Positions 10,825 to 24,284 of a stretch of 64,000 nucleotides of DNA are shown here, one piece after another. The stretch spans positions 533,358,394 to 533,422,393 of the forward strand of contig OY728143.1 in the NCBI GenBank assembly GCA_963277665.1. Direction: 5' to 3'. This stretch comes from Viscum album (Eukaryota; Streptophyta; Magnoliopsida; Santalales; Viscaceae). Made by a program: the position numbers and the translations under genes. The notes under the pieces were generated by a model. It had not been told where the DNA came from and did no database searches. It worked only from the letters and a program-made list of their open reading frames with translations. How positions within the stretch are numbered: position 1 is the stretch's first letter; every line of letters begins with the position of its first letter.

Positions 10825-13800
10825 TGTAACTCCACAACCCAACACATAGAAGTAATTTAATAAAAGATTTAGTCTTTTTTTTAACATAAAATAGAATAAA
10901 TTAAAAAACTAAATGAAATTAAATAAAAACTAAATTTTATAAATAAAAAATAATCCCAAATATATTAACATGACCCCTCTCAATGTGTGGACATAACCCC
11001 ATCCATCCTTTCTCCTACAACCCATCCATTTGATCTTCCATCGTGTTACACACTCCACTCCCCCCTTACTGCATCTCATGAGGTCTTCCAACCCCCTTGC
11101 ATTATGACATCCCTGGGCATTACCTCCCTCAGTGTGACCCCACTCTATAGGCAATGTGATTTCATTGGCAAGACCCATTAGCATTTGTGACGCCTCCCCA
11201 CTAATCAAATTTGATTTTTTATTTATTTCCCCATTCTTTTTCCTTCATCATCTCATGTTAAGGGATTACTCTCCTCATTATCGTTTTTTCTTGCTGTGAC
11301 TAGGTATGTCCATCACCTTATAGGGAGCTATCGAATCCCTAGGTCCATGTTTATCCCCTATTTCGGTTTTCATCTATATTAATGTTGTGAGAATGGCCTC
11401 CTAGGTGATTTTGTTCCATGTTTCGGTGACTACTCCCAATTTTGAGGTGGGATTGGGTCTTGTGTGGAAAAAGGCAACGATTTACTCTATGGTTTGAGTT
11501 AATGGGTTTTCATTCTATTTCATTGGTTCAATTTTAATTTGAGAAGATCTGATTTTTTAGTTATCGATAAATTTTATTTTGGTTTCATGGGTCTTCACTG
11601 TGGTGTTTTGAGTTTTTTTAAACATTATATAGTGAATTAGACCTGTATGTGGTGGTTTTGGGATGTGGATGTCAATAGTGCCTACGTTTACATGCACATG
11701 TAATAGAATATATATATATATACATATTCCCAATATGTATAGATTCCCTTATGGTGTGGGGAATATGTTTTCTGCAACTTAGGCTAGTTATATATATATA
11801 TTAATTAATCCTTATGTATATAAGTGAAATGTGTATGTTCAAGTTTTCATCGACATATAGAGGCATATTTGGGGTTGTTCCAATATTCAAATTCCATTGA
11901 TTAGAATTCAATAATTTTTTTATTTTTTTTTAAATTATTTTATTATTATATAGTATATATGTGATCTTCAATTTAATGGTGATGCTTTGTCTTGGACTTC
12001 TATTTATATTATATGGTTCTCTTCTAAGTTTTGAAATATTTAGTATTCGTTTTATCATGATTCCATTCTATGTTTAGAATGGTAGACACTTTTACTACTT
12101 AAAATCATTTCATATAATGGTTTTTGGTGTGTGGTCGGTATTTCCAAAGACTGTTGATGTGTGAATATTAGTCATGGAATTGAAATTTAATGATGACTAG
12201 TTATTATGTGATTTTATAATGTGGAAATGTCCTGTTTTGGTTAGTTTGAAAAAAATAAAGGGTTTCTCTATGAATTTGTGAATAATAGTTATTTTTTCAT
12301 TATTAAAATGTTTTCATTGATTAAATAATGATTTAATTTTGGTTTTTAAAATTGTGGTTCTTTGGATTTTTAATTTGGATTTCAAAATGTTTAGAAATGT
12401 TTCACATAATTATGATTTTCTAAAATGTATATATTCATTATAATATAATGAGAAATGTTTATGAAATTAAGAATGGTTTTTAAATATTAAAAACCACCCT
12501 GGAGGAAATCCCCCTTATTTTTTAAAAATGATATGTATCTTCAATGTCTATATTGTGATATTTTTCTATTAATGATGCTTATATATTATGGTTTGATGTA
12601 AAAATATATGATGTTCTCATGGAGGTAGATCAATGGTGATATGGTGAATTTGTTTTTAAATAATGACAAAGACAAGTTATTGTTTGTTAGTTTGATGATA
12701 ACTCACAACCACTAGAAATATATCACATGGTAATCCCATGATATCTAGGTGGTACAACCATGTCAAGTACACTAGATTATATGGAACTGGTTCATCTTGA
12801 TTTCACCCAGCTAGACTGAGGCTTAAAAACACAATAAACAGGGATGATTGTTGGATACCATTATATTATGGGGGTACCTAGACTAGTGGATCATGCATGA
12901 TAATGCTACAAGTCATGGTTTTTAAGACACATTTCATTGAGGTGAGAGGTTCCAAGGGTCGCATATTTCTTTTTACCTATATGGAATTACAATGGGCATC
13001 TATTATGACATGACTCTTGTAACATGATTTTCATTTCAGTTTATTAATGTTTGTTCCTTGTTTTGGAAAAACTTATATTTTAAAAAAATTTAAATTATTT
13101 CATTTTGAAATGTTGCTGAATTATTGGAGTATAATTTTAATATATAGTGGAAGAGTAATTCTTTATTGATGTGAAAAACATGTATCTTAAATTTGGGTGG
13201 AGTGAATTTTTTTTATTATCTATTATAATAAAACCAAAATGTTTGGTTTATTTTTAAATGTAAGGGAATATGGAATTGTGTATCAAGGTAATTCCTACTA
13301 TGTATTGTAATGAACACTAATTCTCTTTATTGTCCATTTTTTTTATTCTAGGTTTTGACCACCCTTGGATAATTTTTGATTAAATGTTTTCTATTGACCC
13401 ATGTGGTCACATGGAGTTATGATTAGTTAGGTGATTTTATTTTATTTATGCTACTATTATTAATATAATTTATCAAGATTTAATTTATTTATTTACATTA
13501 TAGTTTTTTGGGCTAAATCAATACAAAATTTTATATTTTTGTGCCCAAAAATAGTCTGCATCCCATAGAGATCGAGAACAAACATCAAACATTATCGCGA
13601 GCCTACTCGGATGGCCTGTTCAGGGTTGGCCCAGATTGGTTCATGACAAAATGGAATCAGATTAGGTCATTATCACTTGACAATTTTTCATTTGGGATGA
13701 TTATAAGAAGACCAAATCAAGGATTTTCAGGACATGGAGTTCTGGTTTCGAGTGTGGTGCTAAGCTAGCAGACCTTGTGATGGGACCCAAGTTACCAGTG

Positions 13801-13990
13801 GAAGTCAGGTTTCATCTGACTCATTTGGTCCTTGTTTTTTATTTCTAATGTGGAAATGGAATATCAGTTATGCCCATGGGATTAGTGATCTAGAAATAAC
13901 TGAAAATCTTATTTAAGTATGATACATTGTCTATGAATACTATTTGTGATGGTTGTGGGCTTGGACTGTGTCTCTTAACCACCTACATAT
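10825..13990 (+). repeat. Direct repeat A (probable LTR of a third decayed element)
   Basis: It begins TGTAACTCCACAACCC, a typical LTR start. It is collinear with 16983-~19850: matching landmarks (a GATGTTCTCATGGA-like block, the GATGATAACTCAC block, a TTGGATACC block, a GTGGTCACAT-like block) sit at offsets 1786/1770, 1868/1853, 2025/2011 and 2576/2568 from the two starts. The pyrimidine- and CCC-rich zone near 10970-11200 is also shared. Identity is low and the right end is approximate. No primer site was found after it, so the LTR role is inferred from the start sequence and the repeat pairing. Confidence 0.55.
13525..13790. other. Extra GC-richer block in repeat A, absent from repeat B
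   Basis: Around here repeat A carries roughly 250 bases that repeat B (near 19650-19690) lacks, while flanking landmarks still align. The block is visibly less AT-rich than its surroundings and has a 75-codon frame at 13541-13768 with no recognisable family. It could be a small insertion in A or a deletion in B. No clear target duplication was seen. Confidence 0.3.
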
Positions 13991-16982
13991 GTTTCCGATC
14001 AGCACTAGTTTACACCGGTATTTTATTTTTCATCATAAATGGTTTTGATGCCTATTTTAAGTACATTTATTTTGTAATGGTGAAAAAAATTATGTAATTA
14101 TGGATTATTTTAAAAGGATGTCAAAATTGGTTTTTGTTATTATTTTGAATTTTGTTTGACAATGTGAACATTAATAAATTATTTTTTTGAAAAAATGTTA
14201 TTGTTTCCAAGGTTATTTAATTTTCTAAATTAATGTTTTCTGTTTTATGGAAAAGTTGGTTATTTGGGATAATATTTTCATAATTTAAACATATTGTTTA
14301 GTGAAATAAATTTTCTGTAAATAATGAACTATAATACTGTGGGTATTGAAAAAAATATCAGATGGATTTTCTAACATTTTGAAAATTGTTTTAAGGGAAT
14401 GAATTATTTTGTAAATTATTTCTGGAATTTGTAGTGAAATTGAGAGTGTTTTAATGTTACGTGAGATTTTAGGAAATTTAATTTTATTGTTTTAAAATGA
14501 AATTTAATTTTAAATTTCCTTGTTCTCTATATGATATTCAAGATATTAAAATTGGTTTTATTTCGTGGCTACTGGTTTTGAGGAAAAGGTGTTGGTAATT
14601 TTTTTATTATGAAAATGGAATGTTGTTTTTCTAACATATGTGTTATCATTATGGAAAACATGCATTGTTTTTGTGAGGAATTTGGATGGGTGAAAGGTGT
14701 TTCACGAGAACATGTGTGTGTATGGACAATGAATTACCTTTTGAAAATGTGAATCCCAAAGTATTTTATATATCTATGAGTGACTCTCAAGAAAATATTT
14801 GTTGTATTGATAACTGAGGATGTTTCCCTACTTATTTATGATCATGGATTGTTTAAAAAATGTACATCGTGTTTATATATTCTACTTGTTTTTGAGATGA
14901 TTGATTTTTTCAAATTTTTTTGAGTCAATATGAGATAGTGCTCATTGTTTTTTTCATGAAAAATGTATGGGATACAATTGAGTAGGATCCCTTTTGTGAG
15001 TTTGGGGTCTGATTGTTGTATGATTTGGCCCCAGGACCAATTTTATTGGGTACATAGCTTTCATTAGTTGTATAAAGAATTCCGCCAAAAAAGAATTGAT
15101 ATATTTGAAATAAGACCATGAGTGATTTGTCGTTGGAAGGTACTCTTATTGATCAAAGAACAGACTCTCTTCTAGAGTATCATGGTTGAGTTTATCTCTC
15201 CTATTTTTTTGATTAGGACAATTCTCCCATAGAAAAATATGAGATGATAAAGGAGATGAATGAAATCATTATTTCATAAGGTGGTTCAATATACAAAAAT
15301 GTGGAGTTATGCATCTTTACGTATGAAGGTCCTACAAGTAAGGGGTGAAAGAAATTCTAGTTAGGAATGTGGAAATTAGTATGGATTGTTTCTGGGGGAC
15401 ATTATAATAAATTGAATTCTGAAATTTCAATTGTTTCGTTTTTGTAACACTCCATTCTAGGACATTCGTGTTGATATTTGGTTGTAATAGGATGTTATGG
15501 TGGCATTCCATAATCATGTGGTACATTTCACTAGGTTTAACGTACTTCTCCTTGTAATGTTTCTATTAGTTTTAAGGGTCGTGTCTAGTTTTATCTTACT
15601 AATATAAGTTCTCTTTTAGATGATATGGTGGATTTAGGGGAACTATTATAGATCATTTGTTTTAACATAATATTGTTCCTCTTATAATAATTCCTAAATT
15701 TTTCGTTTTTTAATGAAGGTGCCTTCCGAGTTGCCATTTATTTCACAAGTTCATGTTCAGGGTGAAATGTATTTTCCTTTATATTATAATCATTGTTAGG
15801 TATTATGATGAAATAATGTTATACATGGAATATGTGTGTGTTTTTTTTGTATAATTATGTTGTGGTTCTGTGTGGAACCTAAAGAAAAATTTATATTCGG
15901 GAGTCCTCAATGCTTGATGGTTATCCAAGAGTTTTTTAAACATCATGTCTTCATCCATTGTCATATATGTAAATATAGAATGTACTCAAGAACACCCAGG
16001 GGTGAAAATTTCCTTGTTATATTATATGTCTTTATTATTATAAATGGAGATATCTTAAACATCATATGTAGTTTTCTGGTTCTGGGAGGCACCATTTTTT
16101 TAAAAGACGCATGGTGTCACTATTTCTCAATTACATGTCACAATGGTGGACGTTTTACTCTTTGGTAATAAGGATTTTTGGTTATCTATTTTTATTTACC
16201 ATCAATTATTACACCCTTGTGGATGTGAACCTCTTTTATGTTGTCATGATTTGTCCTTCCTTAAATATCACCATCTGTTCTGGTTTGGGCCTGTATGTGG
16301 AATGTAATTCCCCATAAGAGTATTAAATCATGTGGCATTTTCCATTTGGACTAGATTACTTTTCATGAAACCAATTTTGTGGGTAGTTTGATCTATATAG
16401 GAATTCCTCATTAGTTTTTTTGTTGATGTAGGATGTTCTCATGTAGATCCATGTCAGGCTCCCACGGTGTAATGCAGAAGTTAGGCAAGTAGAATGTTTC
16501 TTATGGTGGGGAGACCCACTTTGGTTTTTTGGAAATTCTTTTATTGTGAATCTTTGTTAGCCAATCCATTATGGTGGTGAGTCCATCAATGCCTCATGTT
16601 TTGGTGACTCGGTTGTGTTTATGATGTTTGGTTGGCATTGGGTGATCATATTTACTTTTTTAATGCAAATGGTGAAGGATTTGTTTATAATATATGAGGT
16701 GTATTTGATTTAGGGTTGGATTGTGTGTGGTGTGATTTATTTCATTTTTATAGATCATCTGATGTTTTAATTCTTTCGAGTTTGTTGGAACATATTGGGG
16801 AGTCCATTTTTCTCCCTTGAGTTTGATTTTCAAGGAACATTTTCAATTGAAATTGTTCTATTCTTCTTCTGAGTCGATGCTTGATGGGAATAACTATATG
16901 CAATAAGGGATTTTCATTTTTTCATTTTGTTTAAAAATTGTATTGGATTTTCTAGGGCAGAATGTAGTAATATTGGGAAGAA
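13991..16982. other. Non-coding DNA between direct repeats A and B
   Basis: About 3 kb, AT-rich, with no frame resembling retroviral proteins. The last bases (near 16970-16982, TTGGGAAGAA) are purine-rich and adjoin the start of repeat B, as a polypurine tract would. If A and B are LTRs, this is another short non-coding interior like those of L1 and L2. The 110-codon frame at 15836-16168 lacks protein-like composition. Confidence 0.35.
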
Positions 16983-19850
16983 TTTTCAAACACCAACCTG
17001 ACACATAGAGGTTATTTCATTTATGTTTGAATCTTTCTTAAAATTAATATTTAGCTCATTAAATATTAAAAAAATTATATCAAAACAGAATAACAAAATT
17101 TAAAAAAAAATTATCCCTAATATATTCCCTTCCCCCATATAAACATGTGGTAGCCCCCCCCCCCACCCAAAAAAACTCATTCCCATCTTGTGTATCCAAT
17201 CTTCCTACTCCTCCTCCATAACACATGCTCTCCCTAGGCATATCATCCCCCGGTGTGACCTCCCTAGGCGAACCTCCCCCAAATTGATCCCCTCTAAAGG
17301 AGAAGATACTTCACTAGACGAACCCCTTAGGTTCTCTTGATGCCTCCCCATTTGCATCAATTTATTTTTTCTTGAATTACCATTTATTTCTCCATCACCA
17401 CCTTATGGAAATAACTTACACTCAATATCTCCATCTTTACCAACCATGATTATGTCTATCGGAAAACCTACAAGTTGTGGTCAAAATAGTTAGATGAGTT
17501 TTAACCCAAATTACATTTTTATTTTGTTTAAGGTTTATAAGAATGGGCTCATATGGGATGTTGGTCCATGTTCTGGTGAACTCCTCTAAGGGCGAGGTAT
17601 GATTGTGTCTCACACACCAAAATGTAGAAGTTTCTAGCATGGTTTTCAGGAAATGGATTTTTATTCCATTTATTTGGAATTATTTTAATTAATGAATTTA
17701 TGATAATTCAGTGGTCGTTAATTGTTTTTTTGGGTGATTGGGTCGTTTTCATGGTGTTTTGAGCTATTAGACAAATTTTCTAGAGTTATTTGGACATTGA
17801 TGTTGTTCTTTTGGGTTGTTAGTGTTGAGTATTTCTACATGTACATGCATATGGTGTAGGATATATTTATTGATTCTTAATTTGTACAAATTCATTCATG
17901 GACTAGGGAATATGTGTAATAAAAATAGGTTTACATATATATATATTAATAAATATTTGTCTACATAAGTAATAAGTGTCGGGTCTAGTGGTCATCGACA
18001 AATAGTAGCATTTTTAACGATGGTCCCTAGTGTATATGCCTTTATTTTGAATTCCATACTTTCCTGAATGCTTAAAACATTATTTTTTATTTATTTTTAT
18101 ATATTTTCTATTAAATGTTATAGAGATTATTTTTGTTCGAATACAAATTATTTTCCACGGTTATCTAATTTGTTTTAAAATGCGTAGTCTTCATTTATGT
18201 TTGATTCCATTCATGATTTAGAATGTGTGACACATTAAATTCATAAAAGTGTTTTTTAAATTGTTTTGGAGTGTTTGGTTGGTATTTACCAATATGTTTT
18301 ATGGGTGCCTATTATTTTTGGATGTTTAATATAATGAATATGAGTTACTGTGTGGTTTTAATAAGAGTAAATGTCTTTTTTTTGGATAGATAGAAAAAAA
18401 CATGGTTTTTGGTCTTAGTGTTAGATTAATTGGTATTTTTTCCTTTTATAAAAGGTTTGATTTGGGTTATTCACGGTTTCAATCTAGTTTTAAAAGTTCA
18501 CTTCATTGGTTTTTTAGTTGGGACATCAAGAGGGTTTAAAATGTTTCAGTACTTTATGATTTTATAAAATGAAAATATTTCACGTAATAAAATGAGCCTT
18601 TTTATTCACAATAATAATGGTTTGTGAAATAGGAAAACCCCTCCTGATTCCTTTACCATTGTATTATAAAAATGATGTGTATGTTGAATTGGTGAATTTT
18701 GATATAATCTTTATAGAGCGGATTATTTATTTTTTTCTGATGGAAAACGGCCGATGTTCTCATGGATGGAGATTGGTTTTGAGAGGGTCAATGTGTTTTT
18801 GAATAAAAAAAATTCAATTTATTGTTTTGTTATTTTGATGAAAACTCACCACCACATTTAATTGAGAACATTGGATGCTCAATGAATTCAATTGGGTGGA
18901 CTCAGACTAGAATTCTAGATGATTTGGATGTGGTTCTTCTCGATTATGTCTAGTTGGATTAATGATTATTGAAGTAACTAATCTTAGATGTTGATTGGAT
19001 ACCGATATATTATAGTGGTTCCCACTCATACTTTCTCGTTTATAAGAACTATGTTGGTCATGGTTTCAAACCCATGTTTTGTAATGTTATGAGGATCTTA
19101 TGGTCCCATAGTGATAGTTACCTATAGGGACTGACCATGGTTCTTACTTATGTCATGTTGATTGTCAAATGTTTTTTATTTTAGTTGTATAATTCATTAT
19201 TTTACATTGTCAATAACATATTATTTTTATCTAAATTTAGTTACGTTCATTATTAAAAGATAATTCATTCTTAGAATCCATTCTGATGACATAGTGGAAG
19301 AGTAGTACTTATAATAAACTTGAGAAAAATTAATTTAATTTTAATGTAATGAAAAAAAATATTTTAATATTAGTTATCTACAATCTATCATGTTTTTTGA
19401 TTCTTTTAAAAGGTAAGGAAAAAGGGCATTGTATATCCTAGGAATTATAGTTGAGCATATTAATTCTCATTCCTATTCTATTTTTTCAGTTTGAATTTTC
19501 TTTAGTTTTCGATCGCTCATGGAGAGATCTTGATTCTATGGTTGGAGGGGATCCATGAGGTCACATATAAATATGTTTAGATATGTGATAATATTTTATT
19601 TCATCAACTGGTGTATATTTGTTTTTTCCAGATTTAAGTTTTTTAATAATAAATTTATATCAAAGAAATACTACTCCCAACTACCATATTTTGGTTCCTG
19701 GCACTAGTTTCCATCCATTTGGTTTTGGGAAAACCATTTGGGACTTATTGTGGGATAAAATGGTTAATAGAGTTATGGTTGACATGGGATGATTCTAGAA
19801 AATCCTTATTTGTTAACCACATATTGCATTGTACACATTATAAGTGAACT
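16983..19850 (+). repeat. Direct repeat B (probable second LTR)
   Basis: Partner of repeat A, same orientation. The start aligns with A through the ACACATAGA block, and the C-rich zone near 17135-17360 aligns with A's CCC-rich zone near 10970-11200. A run of about twelve C at 17155 is part of that zone. Right end approximate. No coding content recognised. Confidence 0.5.
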
Positions 19851-22800
19851 ATATTGATTTTCATGAAATTAATATGAATCCTTAGGAGATCTTGATATTC
19901 GATTCATTAATCCTAGTTCATCCACTAATGGTTCTCACATTTTTTATGTTTGGAAATACGATTGATCAAGGTGAATCTGTATTATGTTTTGGTAAAATGA
20001 AATTATAATTATGAACAAAATAGTTTCTTCCTCCATATATTGGTTAATGTGTCCTATTATTATGTGGAAGACAATATTATTCATTGATTGATCACTGAAC
20101 TATATGATATTAATTAAGAGTTAAATGTTAATATTATCCAACGGTATCCCATTGATTTTGGTATAGGAATTACAAATTTACACTAATTCGATTTGTTTTT
20201 AAAAATAAGAATTATATTTTCAATTATTTAACAAATTGATTCATTAAATATTACGATTATAAATTAGTAGTAGAAAGCATAGTAAATATAATTATATACT
20301 ACAAATGAAAATATCATCATGAATATCATATGATTATAATATATAAGTCCATATTGAATGAATATTTTTACACAAAAATTTACCAATTAGGATTTTTTGA
20401 AATAATAATAATTTTATTTGGAAAATAAAATAGTAGTAGAGTGTGTATTGGTTGGAAATTTATGAAATTATGTTAATGAATATTGTCACATCCTAACCAT
20501 TATAAAAAATTTCATTAGTATTCATGTATAGGATGGATATTATTTTAAAAAAAAATGGATTTCACTCATTTATCTACTCTCATTACTATATTACCTTTGG
20601 TTTTAGTTCAATTCATTTGGACCGATGAATGTGATGAAAATTCAATGGACAAGAAGAAGAAGCAGGTAAGAAATATTTTTATTCGTGTACCATATAGTGA
20701 ATAGTGGACCGAAATTTATTGCTATTCATTAATGAAATTTGTTTTTTAGTTCTATTATATAATTATATAGAAATATATTATGTCTCATCAAAATTAATGT
20801 TTTTTGAGAAATATAGAAAGACTTGTCATTTACTATAAATTATTTTAATCATTTAATTAACGATAAGCATGAATTATATTTTTGTTTAATGGTGTGAAAT
20901 ATATACTAATCATATGTTATTTAATTAAACATTCAATAATAATGAGTGGAATATTTTTGAGAGCTTATAGATTCAATTTTTTAATGATTGTGACTATTTA
21001 AAACATTACTCCCATGTGTATGTGAACATGGTGAACCATGATTTTTATGAAAGGTATAATGCAAATATATATGATGTGAATAAAATTAATATAATTATTA
21101 TGTATTTTTTAATAATATAATGATAAATATCTAATGATTGGTAGGAAAGTTAGCTTGATCATATGAGTGTTCAAACATCAATCTATGTAATGAATAATGT
21201 GTAATAAAATGGGGATGTCCATATGTTAAATATTCAGGAAAATATTCCTAATTTAAACCATGATTTTGATTGAATGATAAGGTTAATTAAAAGGGTATGT
21301 GTCCAATAAAAACTTGTGTTGATGAAATATCCACTTGAAGACGATCATAACTAATCATTATTTTTTTATCATCTATGTATGATAAAGTAAGAAGATATAA
21401 AATATTGATTCATGTTGGATAACATGTGGTAAAAATATTAAAGGATAAGTATCTCATTGTTCTGTTTGTATGTTAGTTATGGATGTGAAAAATTATCTTA
21501 AGAATTTTATATTACTTTTTTAAATACAATTATGGAAATGGGACAACATCGTAATTATTTTTTTCATTTGAATCCGTAAATTATCTAAATTTCATAATAC
21601 AATTTTTTTATTACTGATCACCATAATATGTCCAAAAACAGAATTACTATCAGATAATATTTTCCACAAAATTATCTTACTCAGATATATATTTTGTATT
21701 TTTAAATATTTAATGGATTAATGTATTCTATTTAATGACATTGTACTATGAGGATTACATTAGTAATATAGATAATTATTCATCAATATCTTGATATGGG
21801 GTAGTATTTCTACTCTACATAATTTATTTTTATAGATAGTAATTCTTATATAAAAATTCCTTTTGTAAATAATATGGTGAGATCACATTATCTAGATTCA
21901 AATCTATTTCTGTTAAACACCAACAACTTGTTGAGTTTTTATACAAATATATATTACACTTAACTATAAATATTTCTCATTCTAAATCACAGTATGGATT
22001 GATGTGAATCACAATAAATTATTTACAAGTAGAATGAGGAATAATGATAGATGGACCTTGTATAACTACGAAAATGGATAAGAATGTTATATCCAACCAC
22101 AAACACATTATGGAATCTTGAGGTCAATATAATAGTTATACTAAAAATTGTTTTTGAGATTTAGAATTAAATGATACTGTGAATTTATTCATATAAATTT
22201 CAAAATGGATGAATATTATGATATTTATAAGGAAGGGAATCATTATCCTTTGGAAAGGTATTAATTTTGATGTTTTTTTCAGATTTAAATTGTTTATTAT
22301 TTATTAGAACTTCCACGAAACCTCTATCAAGATCAATATGTGTTCCATGTATCTGTAATGTTTGGGAATATTCCTAATAATTTAAATATAATTATTTCAT
22401 ATGTTATATATATGTATAATTTTTATTCATTTAAATAATTAATATTTCTTGTCATTAATCATAAATATTCCATTTTATAGAATAACACATACTGTAATGT
22501 AAATTTTCTCAGGTGGAATAGGAAATTTGTGGGAGGAATGTGGTAACTAATGGATGTGATGAATTATCGAAAACTCTTTTTTTATTAATCTACATGGATG
22601 TTTGTGGAAAGACCATTTTATTTGGGGATTTACATTTAATACCGAATATATCATTTGTTTTCCATCAACGATGTATAATTTTCTATATTTTATTACACCC
22701 AACCACGAGTCTAAATGAACAATGATAGTGTAATCCCTTATTACAAAGACATTAAATTGGAGGTTTTGAATCATAATAATTGTATAATGGGAAAACATAT

Positions 22801-24245
22801 TTAATTTATTTAATTAATGAATTATTTTTATTGATTTATAATAAATAATCACCCTTTTGAGTAAATTTATTTTATGCTTCAAAAATATGTTGTATTCAAA
22901 AATACTTTTAACACATTATATACAAACCATTGAAAGTAATTTATCATTTTTTTAAATTCTAGTTTTGGAAAATAAAAAGCAATTTGAAAATAACACTTTA
23001 ATATTATAATTGGTCGAATAATTAGACATTTATTAAATATAATAATATTTTATTTAGTTGTAAATAATATAGAGTTGTCAAAAAACCATAATTTTGATTA
23101 ATTTAAAATTCCGATTCTGATTTAAATTATGTAATAATGTAAAATATTCTCTGTATAATAAAACATAATATAAAAAATAACATTATAATAATCATTGTTA
23201 TTTATTTAAAACATTTTGAATTTTTGTTGTAAAGGTAGAAGTTACTTTAAACTGCTTTATTCATTCAATGTTTTTTTATCTACAAAATAAAATTAATATC
23301 TAAATTCTTACTTTTAATAATTATATTTTTTTATTTTATATTCAAATATATATTTTATAATTAAATTTATATTTTTTATGTCATTTAATTCGTGTTAATT
23401 CAATTTTATGCTTGAAATATATTTTTTCTAAAATGTGTTTTCTTTGAGGTTTGTGATATTATTTTAAAATAAATTAAACTACATATTAAAATTGAATAAT
23501 GTAAAATGGAATGCATGTTCTTTACCCCAATAATAAATATAATTTAATTGGTTCATATAACTATTAATAATGATTAATTGAAAAAACATCTAATAGCAAT
23601 TGACGTTAAAATGGGTATACCATGTGGGGTAGTTATAAAGAGACAATGATAGGATTTACAGCCACTAATAAATAATTTTTTTTAATATATTATATCAACA
23701 ATATCATATATATAATTTTTTCCTTATCCATTTAGAGGCACATTTTCAAGAATGTGACATTATATCATTGAAATCATTTCTTAAATTCAATGTTTATCCA
23801 TCACCACACTTATAATATGCTATAACATATCCCATAATTAAAAAAAATATTAAGTGTCTAAGATGAGTCCTTACATTCACCAGAACCATTCTATAATCCT
23901 TCACTTCTATATATATCCTTAAATCCAATTAATACCATTATTATTTTATTAATATGCATGTCATATATGGTTGTTCAAAGAGGAAGTATATATCTTAATT
24001 GATATCTTTACATTTTATTTACTCGTACAAATTTTTAAATCATTATGTAGCCATAACAACTAGAATATAATAAAATAATAAATATATGGATAAAATGAAA
24101 TGTTAATTTATACAAAAAAAAATCAATTATCCCCATCAAATAGATGAAAAAACTATCAATCATTTGTATGTGTAGACTACCTCCTCTACATAGAGTTATA
24201 GTTAATCTTACAACCCATTATTTCATGGTTATTAAATAATAATGA

Positions 24246-24284
<39 letters not shown>

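Noticed and set aside
10930..11208. 92-codon minus-strand frame in the C-rich zone of repeat A
   Set aside because: The homologous zone in repeat B does not keep this frame and no family is recognised.
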